Positions 34,515 to 42,475 of a DNA stretch of 64,000 bases are shown in pieces (positions within the stretch are counted from its first letter, which is position 1; each line of letters starts with the position of its first letter). Location: assembly GCA_937894675.1 (NCBI GenBank), contig CALCQO010000040.1:1-64000 (forward strand), written 5' to 3'. The position numbers were made by a program, and so were the translations under genes. The DNA comes from an uncultured Clostridia bacterium. GTDB lineage: Bacteria > Bacillota > Clostridia > Christensenellales > Aristaeellaceae. The notes below the pieces were generated by a model. It was given only the letters and a program-made list of their open reading frames with translations, searched no databases and was not told the origin of the DNA.

Positions 34515-35005
34515 GGCATATCCTCCTTTATACAGCAGAGCATCAGCGCGGCAAGGGCGCTGGGGGCGGGGGTTCTCTCCCGCAGGGCGTCGGCCAGGCA
34601 GCGCTGCATGTACAGCGCCAGGTCTTGCATATCCCCCTTATCGGCCAGCAGCAGAGCGCGGCGCAGGGGCAAAAGGGGCTGCTTGTCAAGGGGCGCCTGG
34701 TGGCGCAGCAGCATGCCGGCGGCAGACACCATCAGGGCGTTGGCTTCGTTCATCGGGGGAATCGAACAGGCGGGCAGCGCTTCATAGAAGGCGCGCAGCC
34801 GCTTATCGGACAAATCAATCAGCGCGTAATTGCCCGCGGCTTGCACCGTAAACCCAGCCGCTTCCAGCCTGGCCTTCGCCTGGCTATCGCACCTTGACAA
34901 AAAATCGCTGAAAAACAAAGCGCGCCCCTCCCGATCCCGCTGGATGAGAGAAGGCGCGCCAAGAAGGGTTTTCACCTCGTCTTTCAGGCGTTCAACATCC
35001 CTCAT
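34508..35005 (-). CDS. hypothetical cytoplasmic protein
   Basis: A 165-aa soluble protein without a recognised domain. It is Leu/Ala/Arg-rich and mainly helical; the middle part (about 45-85) has mixed alpha/beta character around LIDLSDKRLRAFYEALPAC. Four-base overlap with the DUF1934 gene upstream and seven-base overlap with the MBL gene downstream show a coupled operon, the only clue to its job. Confidence 0.65.
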   Translation of the reverse strand: MRDVERLKDEVKTLLGAPSLIQRDREGRALFFSDFLSRCDSQAKARLEAAGFTVQAAGNYALIDLSDKRLRAFYEALPACSIPPMNEANALMVSAAGMLLRHQAPLDKQPLLPLRRALLLADKGDMQDLALYMQRCLADALRERTPAPSALAALMLCCIKEDMPC

Positions 35006-35439
35006 CGGGGAGGGCTGGCTTGAAAGCGGATGCGCAAATCGTGGAAAGAGGTGTACTGCCCCTGAATATCCAGTTGATACTTCAGGTTCACCTCGCCGTT
35101 TCCGTCCTCCTGCACATCGTAGTTGACATGGGTGGGATAGATGCCCATGTCCAGCGCGCCAAAGGGCGTCTGGTAGCTGCTTTCGTAGCGGTATCCCTTT
35201 TCAAACACCATGTTGGTGCCGTAGGCGCCATCGCGCATCATGGTGACAACGCCCTTGTCCATGGTCATGGTGATGTGATGCTTTTCGTTGGTGTCGGGCT
35301 GCATTTCGGTGTACTTTAACTTCCACTTGTCTTTTTTGCCCGTCAGACGGCCCACCGTTGTCAAACGCATCGCGCCGTCGTCTTCGTCCACATTGTTGGC
35401 GTGCCCGGTCACCGTCAGCAATACGTCCTTGCCCTTCAT
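35002..35439 (-). CDS. DUF1934 beta-barrel protein
   Basis: A 145-aa protein of the DUF1934 (YwiB-like) family, small lipocalin-like beta barrels common in Bacillota with unknown ligand. It begins MKGKDVLLTVTGHANN; the barrel strands continue through TMTMDKGVVTMMRDGAYGTN and NGEVNLKYQLDIQG. ATG 35439 is chosen because AAGGAGGTGGGTTGT precedes it; a TATACT about 40 bases upstream may be its -10 element. It heads a three-gene minus-strand operon. Confidence 0.85.
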   Translation of the reverse strand: MKGKDVLLTVTGHANNVDEDDGAMRLTTVGRLTGKKDKWKLKYTEMQPDTNEKHHITMTMDKGVVTMMRDGAYGTNMVFEKGYRYESSYQTPFGALDMGIYPTHVNYDVQEDGNGEVNLKYQLDIQGQYTSFHDLRIRFQASPPR

Positions 35440-35662
35440 ACAACCCACCTCCTTACCTGGTTTCAGTATATCATACCCCGGATGAAATGGGAATAACGCT
35501 GGGCTTAGGGGCACATCGTTTACAAAAAACCCCGGAAAAAGCGGTCTGTGAATTTGACAAAACCATTCAGGAAGAATACCCTATAGAAAAAGATGGTGCG
35601 GGTATGCCGTGCTGATACCATATTCCCCATAGGTCCCGCCTTCCGCCCGAAAGGAGCTGAAT

Positions 35663-36814
35663 ATGAAAAAAGCCTTGCTGTTGCTATGCGTTCTGCTGCT
35701 GATAGGCACCGCCGCCCTGGCCGGGGAGACGCTGACCATCCTGCGCCTGCACGAGGACCCCCGCCCCATGGACGAAGCCAGGCGGCAGGCCGCCCAGACC
35801 GAGCTGCAGAAGGGATACCCCAACCTGGAAGTCCTTTCCCGTCAGGGTCTTGCGGCAGACGCGGAGGCGTTTCGCGGCGCCCAGGGAGATATCCAGCTGC
35901 AAAGCGTTGACCTCTACTCCCTGATTGCCCCGGATTTGGAGCGGTTAATCAGCGCCGACGCCCTGCTGTGCCTGAGCCAGGAAGAAGCCCTGGCGCCCCT
36001 GCTTGCCTCCCTGCCGGACTACGGCGCCCTCTGGGGAAAAGAGGGCAAGGTATACAGCCTGCCCACCCGGCTGCACATCCTGCTGGCCGAGCCCGGCAAG
36101 GAAAAGGAATTAGACGCCCTGAACCTGGCCCCGGGCAATTGGACCTGGGAGCAGGTTTTCGCCGCCGTGCCCCTGCTGCGGGAAAAGAATGAAAAAGAAG
36201 GAACCCAGAGCAGGCTGCTGGCCGAACATCAGCCCCTGCCCCTGTGCCTGAAGCAGTTCTTCTGGCAGGAAACGCTATCACCCTCCCCCCAGGCGGAGCG
36301 GGAGAATGCCCTGAACACCCTGCTGAAAGGCTACAAAGCCCTGCTGGACGCGGATTTGCTGGCCAAGGAGGGGGAAAGCGCCCTGATTGCCCTTGGCTAC
36401 ACCGGTTATGAGCCCTATCTGGACATGCGCTGGACGCTGCCCCCCGCCCTTGTTTCCGGCGGCAATAGCGCCCTGTTATCGGCGGAAATGCTGGTGGTGC
36501 CCAAGGAAGCGCCCAATAAGCAGGCCGCCCTTGCCTACCTGAGCGCCCTGTTCAGCCAGGAAGCCGTCGGGGCCTCCCCTTCCTACTGGAACCACGGTGT
36601 ATTCCCCGCGGACGCGCAGCCCCAGGCGGATGTTTCCGCCCCCAACAGCCTGGCCCTCTGGCAGCAGGCTGTGGTGCAAAGCTACCCCGACACGCCCCTG
36701 CCCCAGGTGTTTACCCTGCAGGAAACCTGGCGGCAGTACAGGGAAGGCGCCCTTTCCCTGGAGGACTGCGCGGCGGGCGTCCTTGCCCTCCTGCCCCCGG
36801 CCGCGGACAAGTAG
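35663..36814 (+). CDS. extracellular solute-binding-like protein
   Basis: A 383-aa exported protein with signal peptide MKKALLLLCVLLLIGTAALA and a type II solute-binding layout: NLAPGNWTWEQVFAAVPLL near residue 155 and LLSAEMLVVPKEAPNKQAAL near 275, as in carbohydrate ABC binding proteins. It has no lipobox and no permease or ATPase genes nearby, so it may be an orphan binding or sensor protein. TTGACA at 35554 could start its promoter, but the -10 is weak. RBS CGAAAGGAGCTGAAT. Confidence 0.7.
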   Translation: MKKALLLLCVLLLIGTAALAGETLTILRLHEDPRPMDEARRQAAQTELQKGYPNLEVLSRQGLAADAEAFRGAQGDIQLQSVDLYSLIAPDLERLISADALLCLSQEEALAPLLASLPDYGALWGKEGKVYSLPTRLHILLAEPGKEKELDALNLAPGNWTWEQVFAAVPLLREKNEKEGTQSRLLAEHQPLPLCLKQFFWQETLSPSPQAERENALNTLLKGYKALLDADLLAKEGESALIALGYTGYEPYLDMRWTLPPALVSGGNSALLSAEMLVVPKEAPNKQAALAYLSALFSQEAVGASPSYWNHGVFPADAQPQADVSAPNSLALWQQAVVQSYPDTPLPQVFTLQETWRQYREGALSLEDCAAGVLALLPPAADK

Positions 36815-36894
36815 TTTTATCCCCGGCAGCCCCTCATCAAAAATGCGCAGCCTGACAATCCCTGACATATGCCGGGGATTGTTATTGTCCCCGC

Positions 36895-36923
36895 TTGTCA
36901 TCCGCCGGGAAAGAAGGTAAAAT
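36895..36923 (+). promoter_or_regulatory. promoter of the ftsB-like/ppx operon
   Basis: TTGTCA (36895-36900), 17-base spacer, TAAAAT (36918-36923), 20 bases before the start codon. Confidence 0.72.
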
Positions 36924-36943
36924 ATCAGTATAAAGGAGAGGGC

Positions 36944-37333
36944 ATGGAAAGCAAACGGGCAGAACAAAGCAGAAAACGGGCGCGCCGCAGCATCCGCCGC
37001 CGGGGGCGCAGGGTGCCGCTGGTGGCCGTCATCGCCGCCGTCTTTGTGCTGGTGGCCATGGGCAGCATGCTCAACAGCAAGCTGGACGCCCAGGTGCGCG
37101 ACCGGGAGGCCCAATTGGCCAACGCCCGGTTCGAACTGGACATGCAGAACAAAAAGCGGGACGATTTAAAAAACATGCTGGATCTGGCCGCCACGGAGGA
37201 GTTTATTGCCACCGAGGCCCGCACCAAGTACGGCTTTCTGGCCGACGGGGAAATCCGCTTTATGATTACTAACCCCTACGTTCTCTGGGGGCCCGAGGGC
37301 CCGCCGCCGGAGTTTCAGAACAAGGATGAATAG
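36944..37333 (+). CDS. FtsB/DivIC-like septum formation initiator
   Basis: A 129-aa bitopic membrane protein: very basic cytoplasmic N terminus (RKRARRSIRRRGRR), one TM helix (about 25-44), then an extracellular coiled coil (about 48-90) ending in EARTKYGFLADGEIRF, the usual DivIC/FtsB tail. These proteins pair with FtsL in the divisome. RBS AAAGGAGAGGGC. The Ppx/GppA gene starts within its last codons, an arrangement also seen in other Bacillota. Confidence 0.85.
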   Translation: MESKRAEQSRKRARRSIRRRGRRVPLVAVIAAVFVLVAMGSMLNSKLDAQVRDREAQLANARFELDMQNKKRDDLKNMLDLAATEEFIATEARTKYGFLADGEIRFMITNPYVLWGPEGPPPEFQNKDE

Positions 37334-38210
37334 GGCAGCCGTCATCGTCATCGGCTCCAACTCCACCCGCCTGTTGGCGGCGGACCTGGCGCCCGGTTTG
37401 CCCAATCCCCTTCGGGGGCGCGAAGAAACGCGCCTTTTTTTGTCGCTGAAAGAGGACGGGCTTTTGTCGCAGGAGGGCATGGAACATACCGCCCAGGCGG
37501 TGGAAAAGCTGCGCGCTATGGCGGCGCATAGCGGCGCTGAGCGGGTTTTCCTGCTGGCCACCAGCGCCACGAGGGACGCGAAAAACCGGGAAGAATTTGA
37601 GCGGCTGATTCATGAGCAAAGCGGCCTGTCCCTGAGCCTTTTGTCCGGGGAAGAGGAGGCGCGGCTTGCCTTTTCGGGCGCTTCCGGGCTGCTGCCCGAG
37701 GGCACCCGCGGGGTGCTGGACATCGGCGGCGGCTCCACCGAAGTGGTGGTGGGGGACAGGGAAATCAAGGAAGCCCGCAGCCTGCAGATGGGGGCGGGGC
37801 GGCTGATGAAAATGCGGCGGATGGATAGCCCGGAGGATATCGCCCCAGCCAGGCAGCTTTCCGACAGGGTAATCAACGCCCTGCCCTATCTGCGCGCCGA
37901 CCACTGGGCCATGGTGGGGGGCACCGGCACGGTGCTGATGCATATGCTGCTGGGGCTGCCCCAGGGCAGCGAGGTGCCGGAACTGTTCCCCGTTAAAAAA
38001 CAGGACGCAGAAGCCATGCTGCGCCTGGTGGCCTTAACCCCCCGGGAAAAACGGGGCGGCATCCCCGGCCTGCCCCCCGAGCGCATCGACATCATGCCCA
38101 CCGGGCTGGTGATTCTGCTCAGCGTGATGGACAGGCTGGACATCGGGGAAATCAGCATCACCACACGGAATAATACCGACGGGTTTCTCATCGGCTTGCT
38201 GCAACAATAA
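37326..38210 (+). CDS. Ppx/GppA phosphatase family protein
   Basis: A 294-aa exopolyphosphatase/pppGpp phosphatase of the ASKHA fold. The N-terminal motif VIVIGSNSTRLLAADL and the phosphate loop VLDIGGGSTEVVVGD (about 130-144) are clear; EEEARLAFSG near 116 is also typical. Length fits the short Clostridia type without the C-terminal HD domain. It would hydrolyse polyphosphate or pppGpp. Start overlaps the FtsB-like gene by 8 bases. Confidence 0.88.
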   Translation: MNRAAVIVIGSNSTRLLAADLAPGLPNPLRGREETRLFLSLKEDGLLSQEGMEHTAQAVEKLRAMAAHSGAERVFLLATSATRDAKNREEFERLIHEQSGLSLSLLSGEEEARLAFSGASGLLPEGTRGVLDIGGGSTEVVVGDREIKEARSLQMGAGRLMKMRRMDSPEDIAPARQLSDRVINALPYLRADHWAMVGGTGTVLMHMLLGLPQGSEVPELFPVKKQDAEAMLRLVALTPREKRGGIPGLPPERIDIMPTGLVILLSVMDRLDIGEISITTRNNTDGFLIGLLQQ

Positions 38211-38214
38211 AAAA

Positions 38215-38313
38215 CCGCGGGTTCCAAGGGGGATCATCCCCCTTGGTGGGTCTGGGCAAAGCCCGGAACGCCCCTGTATCAATACAGAAACCACCGGATT
38301 TTTCCGGTGGTTT
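38215..38313 (+). terminator. family A repeat followed by rho-independent terminator
   Basis: A reverse-oriented family A repeat core (38215-38268: CCAAGGGGG/CCCCCTTGG and GGGC/GCCC stems) is followed by an 11-bp stem AAACCACCGGA / TCCGGTGGTTT (38288-38313) and CTTTTTG, which should end the ppx transcript and may serve the converging GNAT gene. Confidence 0.8.
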
Positions 38314-38338
38314 CTTTTTGAACTTCTATCGTTCCGCC

Positions 38339-38908
38339 TTACCCTTTGTACACCATAAAAATCTTTTCGCTGCTGCCCTTGTACTTGGCGTGCTTTACCT
38401 TTTCCCGGCAGGTTTCCACAAAGCCTTCCTCCTGGTAGAGCTTCATGGCCCGGGAGTTGGTGTCCGCCACGTCCAGGGTCAGGGGCAGCTGCCCGTGGGC
38501 TTTGGCGTACCGCAGCAGGCTTCTGCCCACGCCCTTGCCCTGGAAATCCGGGCTCACCGCCAGGGCTTCCACGAACTGGCCGCCTTCGGGCAAGTCCAGC
38601 TCCTTCTCAAACTCATCCCTCAGGATGGGGGCGGCTAGCAGCGACACCGCCAGGCCGTAAAGCCTGCGCAGCTCTTTTTTATCCACCCGCACCATCCGTT
38701 CCCTGCCGTCGGAAAGGGCGATCAGCCCGGCGACCTTTCCTTCCTCGGCCACCAGGAAGCGCTCCAGGATGAGGTTTTCCAGTAAGTAGGGCATGATTTG
38801 CGATGCGTACTCGTCCAGCCCCGGAATCTGCCCGCGGAAGGCCTCAATCAGCAGTTCCGCCAGGGTCTGCCGGTCCTTCTCCTCCGCTTTTCGGATGCTT
38901 ATCCCCAT
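38339..38908 (-). CDS. GNAT family N-acetyltransferase
   Basis: A 189-aa GNAT acetyltransferase. EALAVSPDFQGKGVGRSLLR (about residues 110-129) is the acetyl-CoA motif A; the motif B region is LTLDVADTNSRAMKLYQEEG. The start overlaps the end of mtnN by 10 bases on the same strand, so the two are one transcript. Substrate unknown. Confidence 0.87.
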   Translation of the reverse strand: MGISIRKAEEKDRQTLAELLIEAFRGQIPGLDEYASQIMPYLLENLILERFLVAEEGKVAGLIALSDGRERMVRVDKKELRRLYGLAVSLLAAPILRDEFEKELDLPEGGQFVEALAVSPDFQGKGVGRSLLRYAKAHGQLPLTLDVADTNSRAMKLYQEEGFVETCREKVKHAKYKGSSEKIFMVYKG

Positions 38909-39573
38909 CGTTCCAGCACCCGCATCACAATGCCGGCGCCGATGTCCGCCGCCGTGCGCTCGTTTTGCTCATAATCCCCCCGGCTTTCCTCGTCCGCCAG
39001 GTCGCTGATGGCGCGCACCACCAGAAAGGGCACCCCGTTGATGTACGCCGTCGCCGCCACCGCCGCGCTCTCCATATCGGCGCACAGGGCGGGCATCCTG
39101 TCCGTGATGGCGTTTTTTTGCGCCGTGGACTCGATAAAACTGTCCCCCGTGGCAATCAGGCCCTTCAAGAAGTGATCATTTTGTTCCTTGAGGTAATCCT
39201 CCGCCGTTTTCAGCAGCCCCTCGTCGGAGTAAAAATAGGTCTGGAAGGGGAAGAACTTCTCCATAATCCGGTGATCCAAATCGTGGAAGGTAAGCTTTTC
39301 GCCCAGCACAATGCTCAGCACCCCCGCGTCCCGGGTGAGGGAGCCGGCGATGCCCGTGTGCAGAAGGTAGTCGGGCTTGAAATAATCAATGGCCATCTGA
39401 GCGCAGTTGGCGGCGTTGGTCTTGCCCACCCCCGAGGCGCCCACCGCCGCCTCATGGCCGCACAGAATGCCGGTGGTAAACACCCGGCCCTTCAGGTTGA
39501 TTTCTTCCGGCTGCTCCATTCTGGACGCCAGCAGGGCGACCTCCACATCCATGGCAGCAAGTATCACAATCAT
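38899..39573 (-). CDS. mtnN: 5'-methylthioadenosine/S-adenosylhomocysteine nucleosidase
   Basis: A 224-aa nucleosidase that cleaves methylthioadenosine and S-adenosylhomocysteine to adenine, part of methionine salvage and methyl-cycle detoxification. Family signs: start MIVILAAMDVEV (usual GIIGAMxxE), nucleoside-site stretch GVGKTNAANCAQMAI, HTGIAGSL near residue 92, GDSFI near 143, ADMESAAVA with catalytic/ribose Glu near 174 and AISDLAD near 197 with the catalytic Asp. Co-transcribed with a GNAT gene and downstream of dnaN. Confidence 0.92.
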   Translation of the reverse strand: MIVILAAMDVEVALLASRMEQPEEINLKGRVFTTGILCGHEAAVGASGVGKTNAANCAQMAIDYFKPDYLLHTGIAGSLTRDAGVLSIVLGEKLTFHDLDHRIMEKFFPFQTYFYSDEGLLKTAEDYLKEQNDHFLKGLIATGDSFIESTAQKNAITDRMPALCADMESAAVAATAYINGVPFLVVRAISDLADEESRGDYEQNERTAADIGAGIVMRVLERWG

Positions 39574-39623
39574 GTTGATGCTCCTTTATGTTGTAAGTAC
39601 AAAAACCACAAATCGATTGAAAA

Positions 39624-39646
39624 GAATACGCCACATTGTGGCGTAT
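39624..39646 (-). terminator. hairpin terminator candidate downstream of dnaN
   Basis: AATACGCCACA / TGTGGCGTATT hairpin read on the minus strand and followed by CTTTTC. It lies between dnaN and mtnN and could end the dnaN transcript. Confidence 0.65.
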
Positions 39647-39647
39647 T

Positions 39648-39828
39648 GGGTCAAGGGGTGAAACCCCTTGACCGCCGGAGGCTCGTCCTAAAAACATCAA
39701 TCCGGCATCCTTTTTTCTAGAGGCTTATCCGGTAAGCCGCAAAAAACGCTGCGCTGTTTTGCTTTCAGGAATCATGCGGGGCTTTGCCCCACACCCCACC
39801 AAGGGGGATGATCCCCCTTGGAACCCTC
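39648..39828. repeat. family B and family A dispersed repeats
   Basis: A short family B copy (39648-39682: GGTCAAGGGGTGAAACCCCT then TGACCGCCGGAGGC) is followed by a full family A copy (39737-39828), with lead CCGCAAAAAACGCTGCGCTG, a GCGGGGC/GCCCC hairpin, CACCCCACCAAGGGGG and GATGATCCCCCTTGGAACC. Both are rich in perfect stems and lie between dnaN and mtnN. Confidence 0.75.
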
Positions 39829-39836
39829 AGCGCGCG

Positions 39837-40949
39837 TCAGTCGATGGTGCGGACAGGTAACACTAAGTAGGTATACTGATTGCCTGTCACCGGGCACACC
39901 ACGCAGGGGCTCACATTGGTGTTATAGCGCATGGCCATTTCCGGCGTGTCAATATTGCGGATGACATCCAGCAGGTACCGGGCGTTGAAGGCGATGTCCA
40001 GGGGCGCGCCGTCAAAGGCCACCTCCACCTTTTCCACCGCGTTGCCCCGCTCAGTATTGGCGTAGATGGTCATCACCTTATCATCCACATGCAGTTTCAG
40101 CAGGTTGTTGCCTTCCCGGGCGATCAGCGCGGCGCGCTCAATGGCGCCGATGAGCTGCTGGCGGTTCACCTTCACCGCCGTGGTCCAGGTGGCGGGCAGT
40201 ATCTGCTTATAGTTGATATACTCCCCGGCGATCAGCGGGCTGTACACGCTGGTCTTGCCCAAATTGGCCATCATGTGGGTGGCGCTGCAGGTAATCACAA
40301 TATCCTCCTGCCCATCGCCCACCATGCGGCTTATTTCGTTGACAATATTGCCCGGGATAATGGCGCTCTGGCTCTCCGCCTCCGCCTTGATGGGATGGGA
40401 CACATACACCTTCTGCATGGCCAGGCGGAAACCGTCCAGGCACACAAAGCGCACTTCCTCCCGGTACACTTCCATCAAACAACCCGTGAGAATCCTTCTG
40501 GTTTCATCGGTGGACAGCGCGAAAGTGATGCGGGAAATGGCGGATGCGAACTTGCTCTGGGGCATGGTGGTGACAAAGTCCGAGTTCACCTCGCTGATTT
40601 CGGGGAAGTCCACCGCGTTCATGCACACCATGTCCGTCTTGGATTCGCCCCCGCGGATGGTGCCCGTCAGCGTCTGGGCGTTGGACTGGATGTCGATGTC
40701 CCCTTCCAGCTTGCGCAGCAGTTCGTGCAGAAGCTTGGCGGGCATCAGGGCGCAGCCATCCTCCTGCACAGTGGCGGGCACCATGCTTTTGATGGTCATC
40801 TCCCCGTTGGTGCATGTCAGCTGCACGCCGTCCTCCACCGTTTCCAGAAAGACACCGTCGTAAACGGGCTTTGTGGGCCGGGAGGACAGGGCGCGCACCA
40901 CCATGCCCATGCCGTGGTTGATATCGTTTGCTGTTACTTTGAAATGCAT
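39837..40949 (-). CDS. dnaN: DNA polymerase III beta sliding clamp
   Basis: A 370-aa beta clamp, the ring that tethers polymerase III to DNA. All three clamp domains are present: start MHFKVTANDINHGMGMVVRA, middle FASAISRITFALSTDETRRI, LTGCLMEV and the C-terminal ARYLLDVIRNIDTPEMAMRY ending VLPVRTID. Length is standard. It is alone: dnaA is not upstream and recF/gyrB are not downstream, unlike the usual Bacillota order. An origin-like region lies directly upstream. RBS AAAGGACGGTCAAC. Confidence 0.96.
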   Translation of the reverse strand: MHFKVTANDINHGMGMVVRALSSRPTKPVYDGVFLETVEDGVQLTCTNGEMTIKSMVPATVQEDGCALMPAKLLHELLRKLEGDIDIQSNAQTLTGTIRGGESKTDMVCMNAVDFPEISEVNSDFVTTMPQSKFASAISRITFALSTDETRRILTGCLMEVYREEVRFVCLDGFRLAMQKVYVSHPIKAEAESQSAIIPGNIVNEISRMVGDGQEDIVITCSATHMMANLGKTSVYSPLIAGEYINYKQILPATWTTAVKVNRQQLIGAIERAALIAREGNNLLKLHVDDKVMTIYANTERGNAVEKVEVAFDGAPLDIAFNARYLLDVIRNIDTPEMAMRYNTNVSPCVVCPVTGNQYTYLVLPVRTID

Positions 40950-40979
40950 GTTGACCGTCCTTTGCTGTTGCCTTGTAGG

Positions 40980-41367
40980 CAGTGGTAGTAATTAATAAGT
41001 AGTAGTAGTAGTAGTAGGGGGTGTGGATACTGTGGAAAAGGGGCTTTTGCCTTGCCGGGGCATGGGAAAACCGGAAGGAACAACCTGTTGAAAAGCCGGC
41101 TTTGCCTGGGGAAGAAATGGGGACAATTTTGCCTGGGGCAATTTTGCCCTGCCGGGGGGCTGCCGGGCGGGGGATTGGTTTACACCGTGATGAAAGGATT
41201 TATCCCGCCGGGCGATTTTTTCTGCCCGTCAAGGGTGGAAAAAAGGGTTATCCCTGTTATCCAGAGGAGGGGCATCCACAGCGGTGGATAAAAACCGGCC
41301 CGATGGAACCGGGGTTTGGGGCGTTCCCGGAAATGTTATGCCGGGGTTGTCCACAAAGTTATCCCCG
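40980..41367. other. oriC: candidate chromosomal replication origin (oriC)
   Basis: The 426-bp gap between dnaN and nagB holds, in order: AT-rich ATTAATAA, six TAG triplets (41000-41017), a G run (41017-41021), then two abutting DnaA-like boxes TGTGGATAC (41022-41030) and TGTGGAAAA (41031-41039). This is the DnaA-trio, GC spacer, DnaA-box layout of the basal unwinding element, with the 3' end of the TAG strand facing the boxes as required. More near-boxes follow: TTATCCCTG (41248), TTATCCAGA (41257), GCATCCACA (41272), GGTGGATAA (41283), TTGTCCACA (41347) and TTATCCCCG (41359). None is a perfect 9-mer. Confidence 0.75.
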
Positions 41368-41375
41368 AAAGATCC

Positions 41376-42095
41376 TTACAATAGGCCCGCGGCCGCCTCG
41401 TCGCACAGGATAACGGCATTAGGGTGCATCTGCAGAATGGAGGCGGGCATTCCGGGGCTTACCTTGCCCTGCACCGCGCCCAGCACGGCCTCGGCCTTGT
41501 CCTGGCCCATGGCGATGAGCACAATCTTTTTCGCTTCCATGATGGTGCCGATGCCCATGGAGATGGCCTTGCGTGGAACGTCCTCTTCCTTCTCAAAGAA
41601 GCGCTTGTTGGCGTCGATGGTGCTGGGGGTTAAATCCACCAGGGAGGTGCCGTAGGCAAAATCCTCCGCCGGCTCGTTAAAGCCGATATGGCCGTTGCGC
41701 CCAATGCCCAGCAGCTGCAGATCGATGCCGCCCTTTTCCTTGATCTGGGCGTCGTAGCGCTTACCTTCCTCGGCCATGTCCTTGGCGTTGCCGTTGGGCA
41801 GGTAGCTTGCCTTCATGTTGATGGATTGAAACAGCTGCTCCCGCATAAAGGAATGGTAGCTGTTGGGGTTGCTCTCGGGCAGCCCGGCGTACTCGTCCAG
41901 GTTAAAGGAAATGGCCTGGGAAAAATCCAGCTTGCCTTCCTGGTGCCATTTCACCAACTGCTGATAGGTGCCAATGGGGGATGAGCCGGTGGCCAGCCCC
42001 AGCACGCTGTCGGGCTTCTGGGTAACCTGCGCCGCGATCAGCAGCGCGCAGGCGAAACTGACATCCTCAGGGTAACGATACACGCGAACAACCAT
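41376..42095 (-). CDS. nagB: glucosamine-6-phosphate deaminase
   Basis: A 239-aa NagB that converts glucosamine-6-phosphate to fructose-6-phosphate and ammonia in amino-sugar catabolism. Phosphate loop LGLATGSSPIGTY (about 32-44), NLDEYAGL with catalytic Asp67, GIGRNGHIGFNEP with the ring-opening His near 137, and MGIGTIMEAKKI near 185. ATG 42095 follows AAGGGAGGGTTGCAC; the longer reading frame upstream is not real. A TATAAT lies about 30 bases upstream. No nagA is adjacent; nagB ends at the origin-like region. Confidence 0.93.
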   Translation of the reverse strand: MVVRVYRYPEDVSFACALLIAAQVTQKPDSVLGLATGSSPIGTYQQLVKWHQEGKLDFSQAISFNLDEYAGLPESNPNSYHSFMREQLFQSINMKASYLPNGNAKDMAEEGKRYDAQIKEKGGIDLQLLGIGRNGHIGFNEPAEDFAYGTSLVDLTPSTIDANKRFFEKEEDVPRKAISMGIGTIMEAKKIVLIAMGQDKAEAVLGAVQGKVSPGMPASILQMHPNAVILCDEAAAGLL

Positions 42096-42234
42096 GTGCA
42101 ACCCTCCCTTTTCATACTGAGGATAATTATACCATATTTTCAGGCGATAGGATAGCATATGGGCGCCGGGTTTTGCGAAGGAATTGTAAAGGTTGGGGAA
42201 GGGGGTGTTGGGAATTATTTGATTGTATGGTGAG

Positions 42235-42442
42235 ACGCAAAAGGCGCGTTGCTGTTTTGCTCTCGGGGTGTAGCGGGGTTTCACCCCGCACCCCACCAAA
42301 GGGGGTGACCCCCTTTGGAAACCGCAATTTTTTATCTTCCCTTTTTATGGTATACTGCAGGCAGAAAATACAGGAATTGTCCATGCCGCCGCGCAGCGGC
42401 GGCTGCCGGGTCAAGGGGGGAAACCCCATGCCGCCGGAGGCA
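42235..42442. repeat. adjacent family A and family B dispersed repeats
   Basis: A family A copy (42235-42327: lead GACGCAAAAGGCGCGTTGCT, then GCGGGGTTTCACCCCGC hairpin, CACCCCACCAAAGGGGG and TGACCCCCTTTGG) is followed by a family B copy (about 42383-42442: GCGGCTGCCGGGTCAAGG, AAACCCC and GCCGCCGGAGGC). They fill the gap between nagB and the aldehyde dehydrogenase; a TATACT near 42350 may belong to the dehydrogenase promoter. Confidence 0.75.
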
Positions 42443-42475
42443 ATCCCCCCTCTTTCCGCAAAGGAGGTACCCACC

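Noticed and set aside
40991..41017. TAG triplet run as a simple microsatellite
   Set aside because: Possible by chance, but its position, polarity, adjacent G run and two DnaA-like boxes fit the origin unwinding motif better, so it is reported as part of oriC.
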